Shown here one piece after another: positions 1 to 5,198 of a stretch of DNA of 5,238 nucleotides (positions within the stretch are counted from its first letter, which is position 1; every line of letters begins with the position of its first letter). The notes beneath the pieces were generated by a model. The model had not been told where the DNA came from. It did no database searches and saw nothing but the letters and a program-made list of their open reading frames with translations. The stretch comes from Eubacteriales Family XIII. Incertae Sedis bacterium. GTDB taxonomy: Bacteria > Bacillota > Clostridia > Peptostreptococcales > Anaerovoracaceae. The translations under genes were made by a program, and so were the position numbers. The stretch covers positions 1 to 5,238 of the forward strand of contig JAITEX010000121.1 of NCBI GenBank assembly GCA_031281765.1. The letters are read 5' to 3'.

Positions 1-45
1 ACCGCGCACACGGCGGCGGTCCGGATCAGAGGGGAGGCGCCATGA
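1..45 (+). CDS. hisD: Histidinol dehydrogenase, C-terminal end only (partial)
   Basis: The first frame is open from the window edge and ends in TGA at 43-45, giving the tail TAHTAAVRIRGEAP. The pattern AH-x-x-A-V-x-I-R resembles the usual C-terminus of histidinol dehydrogenase (typically a Gly-Leu-x-AHA-x-AV-x-IR type tail). HisD makes histidine from histidinol in two NAD-dependent oxidation steps. The stop overlaps the hisB start as ATGA, the same junction as between hisB and hisH, which supports a real upstream operon gene. hisD directly before hisB is a common Gram-positive order. Only 14 residues are visible, so the identity rests on a short tail plus context. Another his gene such as hisC is possible but less likely. 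Confidence 0.7.
   Translation, partial: TAHTAAVRIRGEAP
30..37 (+). promoter_or_regulatory. Ribosome binding site of hisB
   Basis: AGGGGAGG lies 4 nt before the ATG at 42 and inside the 3' end of the upstream reading frame. It is a strong purine-rich Shine-Dalgarno match and fixes the hisB start at the position expected for the family. Because it sits within the apparent hisD end, hisB translation is probably coupled to hisD. Confidence 0.75.
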
Positions 46-620
46 GAGAGGCAACGGTAAACAGAAAAACCAAGGAAACGGATATAGAAGTAACGGTCCG
101 CATTGACGGCGCCGGCGAAGACGCCATCGCCACGGGCATCGGGTTCCTCGACCACATGCTGACGGCATTCGCCGTACATGGCGGCTTCGATGTGTCGGTC
201 TCCTGCGCGGGCGACCTCGATGTGGACGGGCATCATACCGTGGAGGACGTGGGGATCGTACTCGGGCAGGCCTTTGCCCGGGCGCTTGGCGATAAATCCG
301 GCATCGCGCGCTACGGCTCGTTCACGCTGCCGATGGATGAATCGCTCGCAATCTGCGCGGTTGACCTCAGCGGGCGCCCGTATTTCGTGTATAATGTCTC
401 CTTCCTGACGGAGCGCATCGGCGGGCTCGACACACAGCTTGTCGGGGAGTTTTTCCGCGCGTTTGCGATGAACGCGGGGCTGACGCTGCATTTGAACGCG
501 CCCTATGGCGAAAACGACCACCACAAATGCGAGGCGCTGTTCAAGGCGACGGCCCACGCGCTGAAAGCGGCGGTACGTCCAAGCGGCGAAGCGGCGCTTT
601 CGACGAAAGGCGTCCTATGA
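42..620 (+). CDS. hisB: Imidazoleglycerol-phosphate dehydratase HisB
   Basis: This 192-residue protein has the length of a single-function HisB with no fused histidinol-phosphatase domain. It dehydrates imidazoleglycerol phosphate to imidazole acetol phosphate in the cytoplasm, usually as a Mn-dependent 24-mer. Family signatures are intact: GFLDHML at residues 34-40, DGHHTVED at 62-69 and NDHHKCEA at 158-165. These provide the His and Glu metal ligands of the two dehydratase half-domains, and the chain ends in the usual STKGVL. The ATG at 42 follows a strong ribosome binding site and gives the expected N-terminus. The stop overlaps the hisH start as ATGA. No missing key residue was noticed. 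Confidence 0.97.
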   Translation: MREATVNRKTKETDIEVTVRIDGAGEDAIATGIGFLDHMLTAFAVHGGFDVSVSCAGDLDVDGHHTVEDVGIVLGQAFARALGDKSGIARYGSFTLPMDESLAICAVDLSGRPYFVYNVSFLTERIGGLDTQLVGEFFRAFAMNAGLTLHLNAPYGENDHHKCEALFKATAHALKAAVRPSGEAALSTKGVL

Positions 621-1225
621 TAGCCGTTATCGACTACGGAGCCGGGAATATTTTCAGCGTAAAAAACGCGCTTGCTTTCCTCGGGTTTGAGGGTAAGCTG
701 ACGGGGAACGCGGCCGATATACGGACGGCTGACCATTTGATTCTGCCGGGCGTCGGCGCGTTTCCGGACGCGATGCGCATGCTTGCGGAGCGCGGGCTTA
801 TCGAGGCCATACGGACAGAGGCTGCGGCGGGCAAACCGCTGCTCGGCATCTGCCTCGGTATGCAGATTTTGTTTGAACGCGGCTTCGAATTCGGCGAGAC
901 GCAGGGGCTCGGCCTGATAGACGGATTTGTGGACAAATTAGAGCCGCCGCCCGGGGAAAACTTGAAGATTCCGCATATGGGCTGGGATAGCATGGAGGTA
1001 GTGAACCCCACGCCGGTTTCGCGGACGGTAACGAACGGCGATATGGTCTACTTCGTCCATTCGTACAAGGCCGTGACGCCGCGCGAAAACATCTCGCTGC
1101 TCGCTTGTTACGGGCAGGAAGTGCCGGCCTTAGTCTTTCGCGGAAATGTCTACGGCGCGCAGTTCCACCCGGAAAAGAGCGGGGACGTCGGGCTGAACAT
1201 ACTGAGAAGCTTTGCGGAATTGTGA
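617..1225 (+). CDS. hisH: Imidazole glycerol phosphate synthase, glutaminase subunit HisH
   Basis: This 202-residue class I glutamine amidotransferase hydrolyses glutamine and channels ammonia to HisF, together forming imidazoleglycerol phosphate and AICAR. The N-terminus MIAVIDYGAGN is typical. The nucleophile elbow GICLGMQ carries Cys79, and the catalytic His184 and Glu186 lie in QFHPEKSG, so the triad is complete. LPGVGAF (43-49) supplies the region around the oxyanion strand. The start at 617 is chosen over a longer open frame beginning at 527 because it matches the family N-terminus, has GAAAGG 6 nt upstream and makes an ATGA overlap with hisB. HisA is encoded between HisH and its partner HisF, a common order. 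Confidence 0.97.
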   Translation: MIAVIDYGAGNIFSVKNALAFLGFEGKLTGNAADIRTADHLILPGVGAFPDAMRMLAERGLIEAIRTEAAAGKPLLGICLGMQILFERGFEFGETQGLGLIDGFVDKLEPPPGENLKIPHMGWDSMEVVNPTPVSRTVTNGDMVYFVHSYKAVTPRENISLLACYGQEVPALVFRGNVYGAQFHPEKSGDVGLNILRSFAEL

Positions 1226-1230
1226 GGAAC

Positions 1231-1235
1231 GGAGG
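1231..1235 (+). promoter_or_regulatory. Ribosome binding site of hisA
   Basis: GGAGG lies 5 nt before the hisA ATG within the 15-nt hisH-hisA gap. It supports independent initiation at 1241. Confidence 0.7.
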
Positions 1236-1240
1236 CAATT

Positions 1241-1963
1241 ATGCTCATATTACCTGCGATAGACATATTGGGCGGGACCTGCGTGCGGCTGACGCGCGGG
1301 GATTATACCACCTCGGAGAAGGTTGCCGAGGACCCCGTACAGACGGCGCGTGATTTTGAAATAGAGGGCGCCGAATGGCTGCATATGGTTGACCTCGACG
1401 GCGCTAAGGCGGGTGAGCCGAAGAACCTCGAAACGGTCGCGCGGGTCATCACCGCGACGAATTTGAACGTGGAGCTCGGCGGCGGGATCCGGAATATGGA
1501 CGCCATCCGCGCCGCTTTCGAACTCGGCGTTTCACGCGTTATCCTCGGTTCGGCAGCGCTTTTGAATCCCGAATTGGTGCGCGAAGCGGTAGCTCTCTAC
1601 GGCGAAAAGATAGCCGTCGGTATCGACGCGATGGATGGCAGAGTGCGGACGGGCGGCTGGTTTGAGGATAGCAACGTATATTTTACGGAGCTTGCGCAGG
1701 CCATGGACATAACCGGGGTGCGCACGCTTATCTATACGGACATCTCGCGTGACGGCACGCTTGCGGGGCCGAACGCGGAGCAGCTTGCAGAACTGAGCGG
1801 CGCCGTATCCGCGGATATAATTGCGAGCGGCGGCGTGAGGGACATCGATGACGTGCGGGAACTGCGGGAGCTTGGGCTCTACGGTGTCATTCTCGGCAAG
1901 GCGCTGTACCGGGGGACGATAGACCTCGCGGAAGCGATAGAGGCCGCGGAGCAGCGGGAGTAA
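1241..1963 (+). CDS. hisA: ProFAR isomerase HisA
   Basis: This 240-residue (beta/alpha)8-barrel converts ProFAR to PRFAR by an Amadori rearrangement. The two catalytic aspartates are present in their usual contexts: Asp8 in LPAIDILGG and Asp129 in VGIDAMDG. The phosphate-binding glycine-rich loops are GGGIR (80-84) and ASGGVRD, in the first and second half-barrels. The segment YTDISRDGTLAGPN (165-178) is characteristic of HisA rather than HisF, and VRTGGW (135-140) follows the second Asp. The length is normal. The gene starts 15 nt after the hisH stop behind a GGAGG site and ends with TAA 24 nt before hisF. A dual HisA/TrpF (PriA) role is typical of actinobacteria, and nothing here points to it. 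Confidence 0.97.
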   Translation: MLILPAIDILGGTCVRLTRGDYTTSEKVAEDPVQTARDFEIEGAEWLHMVDLDGAKAGEPKNLETVARVITATNLNVELGGGIRNMDAIRAAFELGVSRVILGSAALLNPELVREAVALYGEKIAVGIDAMDGRVRTGGWFEDSNVYFTELAQAMDITGVRTLIYTDISRDGTLAGPNAEQLAELSGAVSADIIASGGVRDIDDVRELRELGLYGVILGKALYRGTIDLAEAIEAAEQRE

Positions 1964-1987
1964 TTTTGAAAGGACGAGAAGCGAAAC

Positions 1988-2776
1988 ATGCTTGCGAAAC
2001 GCATTATCCCCTGCCTTGACGTCAAGGATGGCAAGGTCGTGAAAGGCGTCAACTTCCTTGAGCTGAAGGATGTCGGCGATCCCGTCGCCTGCGCTGTAGA
2101 ATACAACAGACAGGGCGCGGACGAGGTGGTATTCCTCGACATCATGGCGTCCCACGAGGGGCGCGGCACGATGGTTGACGTCGTACGGCGCACGGCCGAA
2201 AAGGTGTTCATTCCCCTGACGGTCGGCGGCGGCATACGCACGGCGGACGACTTTCATGACCTGCTGCGCGCGGGCGCGGACAAGGTTTCGGTCAACTCGG
2301 CGGCCGTGGTAAACCCCTCGATCCTCAGCGAAGCCGCCTATCGTTTCGGCAATCAATGCGTGGTCATCGCGATAGACGGTAAACGCGTCGGCACGGACGA
2401 TGACCCGGATAGCCCGCGGTACGGCAAGAGCAAATTCCACGTGTTTACCGAAGGAGGCCGCCGCGATTCAGGGCTTGATGTCGTGCGTTGGGCGCGGAAA
2501 GCCGAAAGCCTCGGCGCGGGCGAAATCCTGCTCACCTCGATGGACACGGACGGCACAAAGGCAGGATTCGACCTCGAGATGCTGAACGCCGTTTGCGAAG
2601 CGGTGAGCATTCCCGTCATAGCGTCGGGCGGCGGCGGTTCGCTCGAGTCATTTGTGGAAGTGTTCGAGGAGACGAACGCAGATGCGGCCCTCGCGGCGTC
2701 CATCTTCCATTACGGCGAATACGAGGTAAACGATGTGAAAGCGGCCCTGCGCGCCGCGCACGTGCCGGTACGGTGA
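1988..2776 (+). CDS. hisF: Imidazole glycerol phosphate synthase, cyclase subunit HisF
   Basis: This 262-residue (beta/alpha)8-barrel takes ammonia from HisH and cyclises PRFAR to imidazoleglycerol phosphate plus AICAR. The N-terminus MLAKRIIPCLDVKDG carries catalytic Asp11, and Asp130 lies in VVIAIDGKRV. The phosphate loops are VGGGIR (79-84) and ASGGGGS in the second half-barrel, and LLTSMDTDGT is intact. Two small departures from common HisF sequences are visible. AIDG stands where AIDA or AIDT is usual, and the stretch after KRV (about residues 134-150, rich in Asp, Pro, Arg and Lys) is roughly 12 residues longer than in short homologues. The nearest purine-rich site, AAAGGA at 1969-1974, is 13 nt upstream, so initiation may be modest. 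The ATG fits the family exactly. Confidence 0.97.
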   Translation: MLAKRIIPCLDVKDGKVVKGVNFLELKDVGDPVACAVEYNRQGADEVVFLDIMASHEGRGTMVDVVRRTAEKVFIPLTVGGGIRTADDFHDLLRAGADKVSVNSAAVVNPSILSEAAYRFGNQCVVIAIDGKRVGTDDDPDSPRYGKSKFHVFTEGGRRDSGLDVVRWARKAESLGAGEILLTSMDTDGTKAGFDLEMLNAVCEAVSIPVIASGGGGSLESFVEVFEETNADAALAASIFHYGEYEVNDVKAALRAAHVPVR

Positions 2777-2847
2777 ATTGACGCATAATAACGAACGCCG
2801 CGGCCCTGCGCACCGGCGTCCCCGCAATCCCGCAGAAAGAGGTAACT

Positions 2848-3183
2848 ATGCAACCTGATTTGGACACATACTTCATAAAGGACGACCTGATTCCCGCAAT
2901 CATCGTTGAGGATGAAACCGGCGAGGTGCTGATGCTTGCCTATATGAACCGTGAGAGCCTCGCAAAGACCCTTGAAACCGGATACACGTGGTTTTACAGC
3001 CGTTCGCGGCGGCGGCTGTGGCGGAAAGGCGAGGAATCCGGCCACGTGCAGAGGGTCGTCTCCGTTACGCCGGACTGCGACGATGATACGCTGCTCGTCC
3101 GCGTGAACCAGACAGGCCCGGCCTGCCACACGGGAAACCCCACGTGCTTTTACAAAAAATCTTTGCTAATTGCGCAAAAATAA
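2848..3183 (+). CDS. hisI: Phosphoribosyl-AMP cyclohydrolase HisI
   Basis: This 111-residue protein opens the adenine ring of phosphoribosyl-AMP to give ProFAR, a Zn- and Mg-dependent step. Family motifs run in order: LMLAYMN (28-34), FYSRSRRRLW followed by GEESGHVQ (about 49-68), and the metal site TPDCDDDTLL. The last holds Asp76, Asp78 and Asp80 (Mg) and Cys77. Cys93 and Cys100 in the C-terminal part complete the zinc-binding cysteines. It is a stand-alone HisI, whereas many bacteria carry a HisIE fusion; here HisE follows as a separate gene 28 nt downstream. The start has GAAAGAGG a few bases upstream. The 71-nt gap before it is the longest inside the operon. Confidence 0.96.
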   Translation: MQPDLDTYFIKDDLIPAIIVEDETGEVLMLAYMNRESLAKTLETGYTWFYSRSRRRLWRKGEESGHVQRVVSVTPDCDDDTLLVRVNQTGPACHTGNPTCFYKKSLLIAQK

Positions 3184-3211
3184 GACAGTACCCGGGAGGT
3201 GCGAAAAGGAT

Positions 3212-3640
3212 ATGGAAAAAATAATAAAAGAATTGTATGATGTCATACTTGCGCGAAAGGACGAGAGCGAGGACAACTCGTATACCGGTTATCTCTTCCG
3301 CGAGGGCATCGACAAGATACTGAAAAAGGTCGGCGAAGAAAGCAGCGAGGTCATTATCGCGGCAAAATCACTTGAGGCCGCCGGGGCCGCAAACCCGGAA
3401 ATCCCCGGATACCCGGAAACCTCTGTGGCCGCAAACCCGGGAATTCCCGGAAATTTCGAAAAGCCCGCGGTCGCCGCCAACCTTGCAGCCCTGCGCGATG
3501 ACTTTGTCGGCGAAGTGTGCGACCTGCTCTACCACCTGCTTGTCCTGCTCGTCGAACGCGGCGTCCCGCTTGAAGACATCGAGGCGGTACTCGCCGCCCG
3601 CGCCGCCAAAACCGGCAACCTCAAACAAACGAAGCGGTAA
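3212..3640 (+). CDS. hisE: Phosphoribosyl-ATP pyrophosphatase HisE with internal repeat insertion
   Basis: This protein hydrolyses phosphoribosyl-ATP to phosphoribosyl-AMP and pyrophosphate; it belongs to the all-alpha (MazG-like) NTP pyrophosphatase fold. Conserved blocks are SYTGYLF (23-29), KVGEESSEVIIAAK (39-52) with the metal-binding acidic residues, and EVCDLLYHLLVLLVERG (101-117). Stand-alone HisE is usually about 90-110 residues; this one is 142. The excess is an insertion between AAK52 and about residue 93, made of AANP-x-IPG repeats, and it falls exactly in the loop between the two metal-binding helices. The frame is open throughout, so it looks expressed rather than broken. The ATG at 3212 is preferred over a TTG at 3170 that would overlap hisI; GGGAGGTG lies 10 nt upstream. 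It is the last gene of the operon. Confidence 0.93.
   Translation: MEKIIKELYDVILARKDESEDNSYTGYLFREGIDKILKKVGEESSEVIIAAKSLEAAGAANPEIPGYPETSVAANPGIPGNFEKPAVAANLAALRDDFVGEVCDLLYHLLVLLVERGVPLEDIEAVLAARAAKTGNLKQTKR
3386..3481 (+). repeat. Degenerate tandem repeat inside hisE
   Basis: Two adjacent in-frame copies start at 3386 and 3428, a 42-nt spacing. Both begin with GCCGCAAACCCGG, and a third partial start (GCCGCCAAC) lies at 3473. In protein the units read AANPEIPG... and AANPGIPG..., 14 and 15 residues long, then AAN. Within them the shorter motif ACCCGGAAA or a one-base variant recurs at 3393, 3411, 3435 and 3445. A perfect 14-nt palindrome, CCGGGAATTCCCGG, sits at 3437-3450. All units preserve the reading frame. 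Confidence 0.85.
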
Positions 3641-3665
3641 AACGCCCGGAGGCTCCCCCAAACGC

Positions 3666-3682
3666 TTCGCGGCCTCACTCAC
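3666..3682 (+). repeat. Direct repeat copy 1, between hisE and the antitoxin gene
   Basis: TTCGCGGCCTCACTCAC occurs here and again, identical and in the same orientation, at 4478-4494. The match continues imperfectly to about 3697, where both copies reach CGCATC after a small indel. This copy lies in the 58-nt gap between the convergent hisE and antitoxin genes. Confidence 0.75.
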
Positions 3683-3698
3683 TACGGTCGACGCATCT

Positions 3699-3983
3699 TC
3701 AAACCGGGACGACTTTTAACCGGAAGCCGAACGAAGCCAAGACCTTTTGAATCGTGGAAAATGAAGGGTTGCCGGTATCCGACAGCGCCTTATAGAGGGA
3801 TTCGCGCCCGAGGCCGGTTTCTTTTGAGATTTTTGTCATACCTTTAGCCCGCGCAATATCGCCAAGCGCCGCCGCGAGCAGCGCCGGGTCGTTTTCGGCA
3901 AGCACCGCATCCAAATACGCGAGAATATCGGCTTCATCCCGCAGCAGCAATGCCGTATCATAGTCATATGTTCGTAACGCCAT
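3699..3983 (-). CDS. Antitoxin, HigA-like Xre-family HTH protein
   Basis: This 94-residue protein resembles the family annotated as probable addiction-module antidote protein (HigA2-like). The N-terminal part (about 1-45) contains YDYDTALLLRDEADILAYLDAVL, the usual opening of that family with a DPALLAAALGDIARAKG helix. A helix-turn-helix follows at about 50-68 (TKISKETGLGRESLYKALS). The ending NPSFSTIQKVLASFGFRLKV is also typical. It should bind and neutralise the toxin encoded 3 nt upstream and, with it, repress the shared promoter. The ATG follows a GGAGAGAGGA site inside the end of the toxin gene, so translation is probably coupled. The gene is convergent with hisE. Toxin-first order is the HigBA arrangement. 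Confidence 0.9.
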   Translation of the reverse strand: MALRTYDYDTALLLRDEADILAYLDAVLAENDPALLAAALGDIARAKGMTKISKETGLGRESLYKALSDTGNPSFSTIQKVLASFGFRLKVVPV

Positions 3984-3986
3984 TTC

Positions 3987-4283
3987 TCAATCCTCTCTCC
4001 ATCTTTTAGCAAGTTTCGTTGCGATAATAATGTCCTGTTGCTGAGTACTTTTTTCTCCGCCGGTAAGCAAAAGCAAAACGGTATCTTCTTCTACTGTAAA
4101 ATATATGCGATACCCCGGCCCGTAATGAATCCGCTTCTCGATTACTTTTTCGCCAACGTCTTTACAATCCGAAAACTGGCCAAATCCCAATTGCTGCACT
4201 TTCGCCAATATAATTGACCGTGTTTTAATATCCGTCAATTTACGGAACCACTTTTGATAGCGTTTAGTTTCTTTTATTATCAT
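3987..4283 (-). CDS. Toxin, HigB/RelE-ParE-superfamily killer protein
   Basis: This 98-residue basic protein matches the family called probable addiction-module killer protein, a small RelE/ParE-fold group. Visible hallmarks are the N-terminal KRYQKWFRKL helix (7-16), ERIHYGPG-type core at 49-62 (EKRIHYGPGYRIYF) and GGEKSTQQQDI at 75-85. A ribosome-dependent mRNA endonuclease activity is typical of HigB-like relatives but is inferred here; no activity can be read from the sequence. The ATG at 4283 is chosen because AGGA lies 9 nt upstream and the product starts like its family. A TTG 27 nt further upstream would extend the frame without support. G+C is about 42%, clearly below the his operon, suggesting horizontal transfer. 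Confidence 0.9.
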   Translation of the reverse strand: MIIKETKRYQKWFRKLTDIKTRSIILAKVQQLGFGQFSDCKDVGEKVIEKRIHYGPGYRIYFTVEEDTVLLLLTGGEKSTQQQDIIIATKLAKRWRED

Positions 4284-4294
4284 AGCACTGTATC

Positions 4295-4339
4295 CTATAT
4301 TATTCAACAAGAAAATAACGGAATAAATGAATAATATAG
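4295..4339. promoter_or_regulatory. Perfect 12-bp inverted repeat, probable antitoxin operator
   Basis: CTATATTATTCA at 4295-4306 and TGAATAATATAG at 4328-4339 are exact reverse complements, separated by 21 bp. Centre-to-centre spacing is 33 bp, close to three helical turns. One arm covers the -10 box; the other lies in the early transcribed region and touches the toxin ribosome binding site. The -10-side arm would not be in the transcript, so a DNA operator is more likely than an RNA hairpin. Autorepression by Xre-type antitoxins is known for this family; binding here is inferred. Confidence 0.7.
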
Positions 4340-4359
4340 CATTCCCGTCTGATTGTCAA
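4331..4359 (-). promoter_or_regulatory. Sigma-A-type promoter of the toxin-antitoxin operon
   Basis: On the - strand a perfect TTGACA (4359-4354) is followed after 17 nt by TATTAT (4336-4331), five of six matches to TATAAT. An overlapping extended -10 reading, TGCTATATT, is also possible. The start of transcription would fall near 4324, leaving about 40 nt before the toxin ATG. No other gene on this strand starts nearby, so it most probably drives toxin and antitoxin together. Confidence 0.8.
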
Positions 4360-4402
4360 GAATTTTTTGGAAAACCATAAAATATTTATCAAAACAATAA
4401 GG

Positions 4403-4433
4403 ATGCGAACCTGCTTCGCTCGCAGATTCGCAT
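4403..4433 (-). terminator. Intrinsic terminator of the HD-domain gene
   Basis: Arms at 4403-4414 and 4422-4433 form a 12-bp stem with a 7-nt loop. On the - strand the single mismatch becomes a G-U wobble, and the stem is followed by a T-rich stretch (TTATTGTTTT). It lies about 53 nt past the stop of the HD-domain gene and upstream of the toxin-antitoxin promoter, separating the two transcription units. The T-tract is interrupted, so strength is uncertain. Confidence 0.7.
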
Positions 4434-4477
4434 TATAAGTTTTATATTCCGGCTATTTCGGTTATTCAGGCGAGCCT

Positions 4478-4494
4478 TTCGCGGCCTCACTCAC
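4478..4494 (+). repeat. Direct repeat copy 2, at the 3' end of the HD-domain gene
   Basis: This is identical to 3666-3682 and includes the last coding bases and stop codon of the HD-domain gene. The two copies start 812 nt apart and flank the toxin-antitoxin module, its promoter and the HD gene's terminator. Confidence 0.75.
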
Positions 4495-5047
4495 ACGTGC
4501 GCATCGCGAGTATGGTCCGCGAAATCAGGTCGTCAAGTTCCCAGCCGAGCATTTCCGCGCCCGCTTCGATGACTTCCCGGCTGCAGCCCGCCGCGAAATT
4601 CGCGCTCTTGTACTTTTTCTTCACGGATTTCAGCTCCATATCCTGCACGCTCTTCGACGGGCGCATCAGCGCGCAGGCGCCTATCAGCCCCGTCAGCTCA
4701 TCCGTCGCGTAGAGGACCTTCTCCATCTCGTGCTCCGGCTTCGCGTCCACTTCCACAAGCCCGTAGCCGTGGCTCACCACCGCGCGTATCACATCGTCCT
4801 CTGCGCCCGCCTCCCTCAGTAGTTCCGGAGCCTTCAGGCAGTGTTCCTCGGGCCATCCCTCGAAGTCGATGTCGTGCAGCAGCCCGACGATCCCCCAGTA
4901 GTCCGCCTCGTCCGCATACCCGAGCTCCTGCGCAAAATACCGCATCACACCCTCGAGCACGAGCGCGTGTTTTATATGGAACTCGTCCTTATTGTACTTC
5001 GTCAGCGCCGCCATCGCCGCGTCCCGCGTGAGCTGTGTGCTTCTCAT
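4487..5047 (-). CDS. HD-domain phosphohydrolase, substrate unknown
   Basis: This 186-residue protein belongs to the HD/HDIG hydrolase group. The metal-binding pattern is visible: His27 in EFHIKHALVLEGVMRYFA, HD at 58-59 in GLLHDIDFEGWPEEH, His93 in VVSHGYG, and Asp116 in LYATDELTGL. It resembles small clostridial proteins annotated only as HD-domain or HDIG hydrolases; nucleotides or phosphorylated metabolites are the usual substrates of the superfamily, but the specific one cannot be read here. The conserved C-terminal half (ALMRPSK, KSVKKKYKSANFA) is family-like. The ATG at 5047 is preferred because AAAGGGG lies 6 nt upstream; a GTG at 5173 would add a hydrophobic stretch lacking family support and run across likely promoter sequence. 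It has no obvious functional link to the his operon. Confidence 0.85.
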   Translation of the reverse strand: MRSTQLTRDAAMAALTKYNKDEFHIKHALVLEGVMRYFAQELGYADEADYWGIVGLLHDIDFEGWPEEHCLKAPELLREAGAEDDVIRAVVSHGYGLVEVDAKPEHEMEKVLYATDELTGLIGACALMRPSKSVQDMELKSVKKKYKSANFAAGCSREVIEAGAEMLGWELDDLISRTILAMRTCE

Positions 5048-5085
5048 CAGAAACCCCTTTCTTTCAAACGCCTTGTCGAACCTCT

Positions 5086-5099
5086 TTATTATATAATAA
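5086..5099. promoter_or_regulatory. A+T-rich palindrome with TATAAT upstream of the HD-domain gene
   Basis: TTATTATATAATAA is a perfect 14-bp palindrome about 40 nt before the HD-gene ATG, surrounded by G+C-rich sequence. On the - strand it contains an exact TATAAT (5093-5088), so it may be the -10 element, an operator or both. No good -35 hexamer lies 16-18 nt upstream. An alternative, TTGTGG (5175-5170) with 18 nt to TATATA (5151-5146), is also only moderate. Confidence 0.4.
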
Positions 5100-5178
5100 T
5101 TCGCGCCGCGTCGCCGGAATCCACACAAAAAACCGGGAATCGGGATATATAGCGTACATACGATAAAGACCACAAACG

Positions 5179-5198
5179 AAAAGCCGCGCGCGGCTTTT
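5179..5198 (-). terminator. G+C-rich hairpin terminator, possibly bidirectional
   Basis: A perfect 20-nt palindrome has AAAAGCC and GGCTTTT arms around GCGCGC. Read on the - strand, TTTTCGTTT follows the stem, as expected at the end of a gene entering from the right edge; the + strand also ends in a short T-run. It lies upstream of the HD-domain gene and would insulate it from the neighbouring unit. Confidence 0.7.

Noticed and set aside
1532..2440. Long open frame of 302 codons on the - strand opposite hisA and hisF
   Set aside because: It is antisense to two unmistakable his genes, has no recognisable protein motif, and open antisense frames are expected in G+C-rich coding DNA.
3170..3211. 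TTG-initiated N-terminal extension of hisE
   Set aside because: It would overlap hisI and adds 14 residues not seen in the family; the ATG at 3212 has a ribosome binding site upstream and gives the normal HisE N-terminus.
3630..3669. Possible his operon terminator: CGAAGCG at 3630-3636 pairing with CGCTTCG at 3663-3669
   Set aside because: The stem is only 7 bp with a 26-nt loop, overlaps the hisE stop and has no T-run, so it does not look like an intrinsic terminator.
3368..3682. Antisense frame over the hisE repeat with repetitive protein sequence
   Set aside because: The repetition simply mirrors the DNA repeat inside hisE; no start context or family match supports a gene.
4284..4310. 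TTG-initiated extension of the toxin gene
   Set aside because: It adds nine residues without family support and crosses the operator arm and the AGGA ribosome binding site that serve the ATG at 4283.
5048..5173. GTG-initiated extension of the HD-domain protein with a hydrophobic segment resembling a signal peptide
   Set aside because: The frame runs through the likely promoter region, and the ATG at 5047 has a good ribosome binding site and the expected start of a cytoplasmic HD protein.
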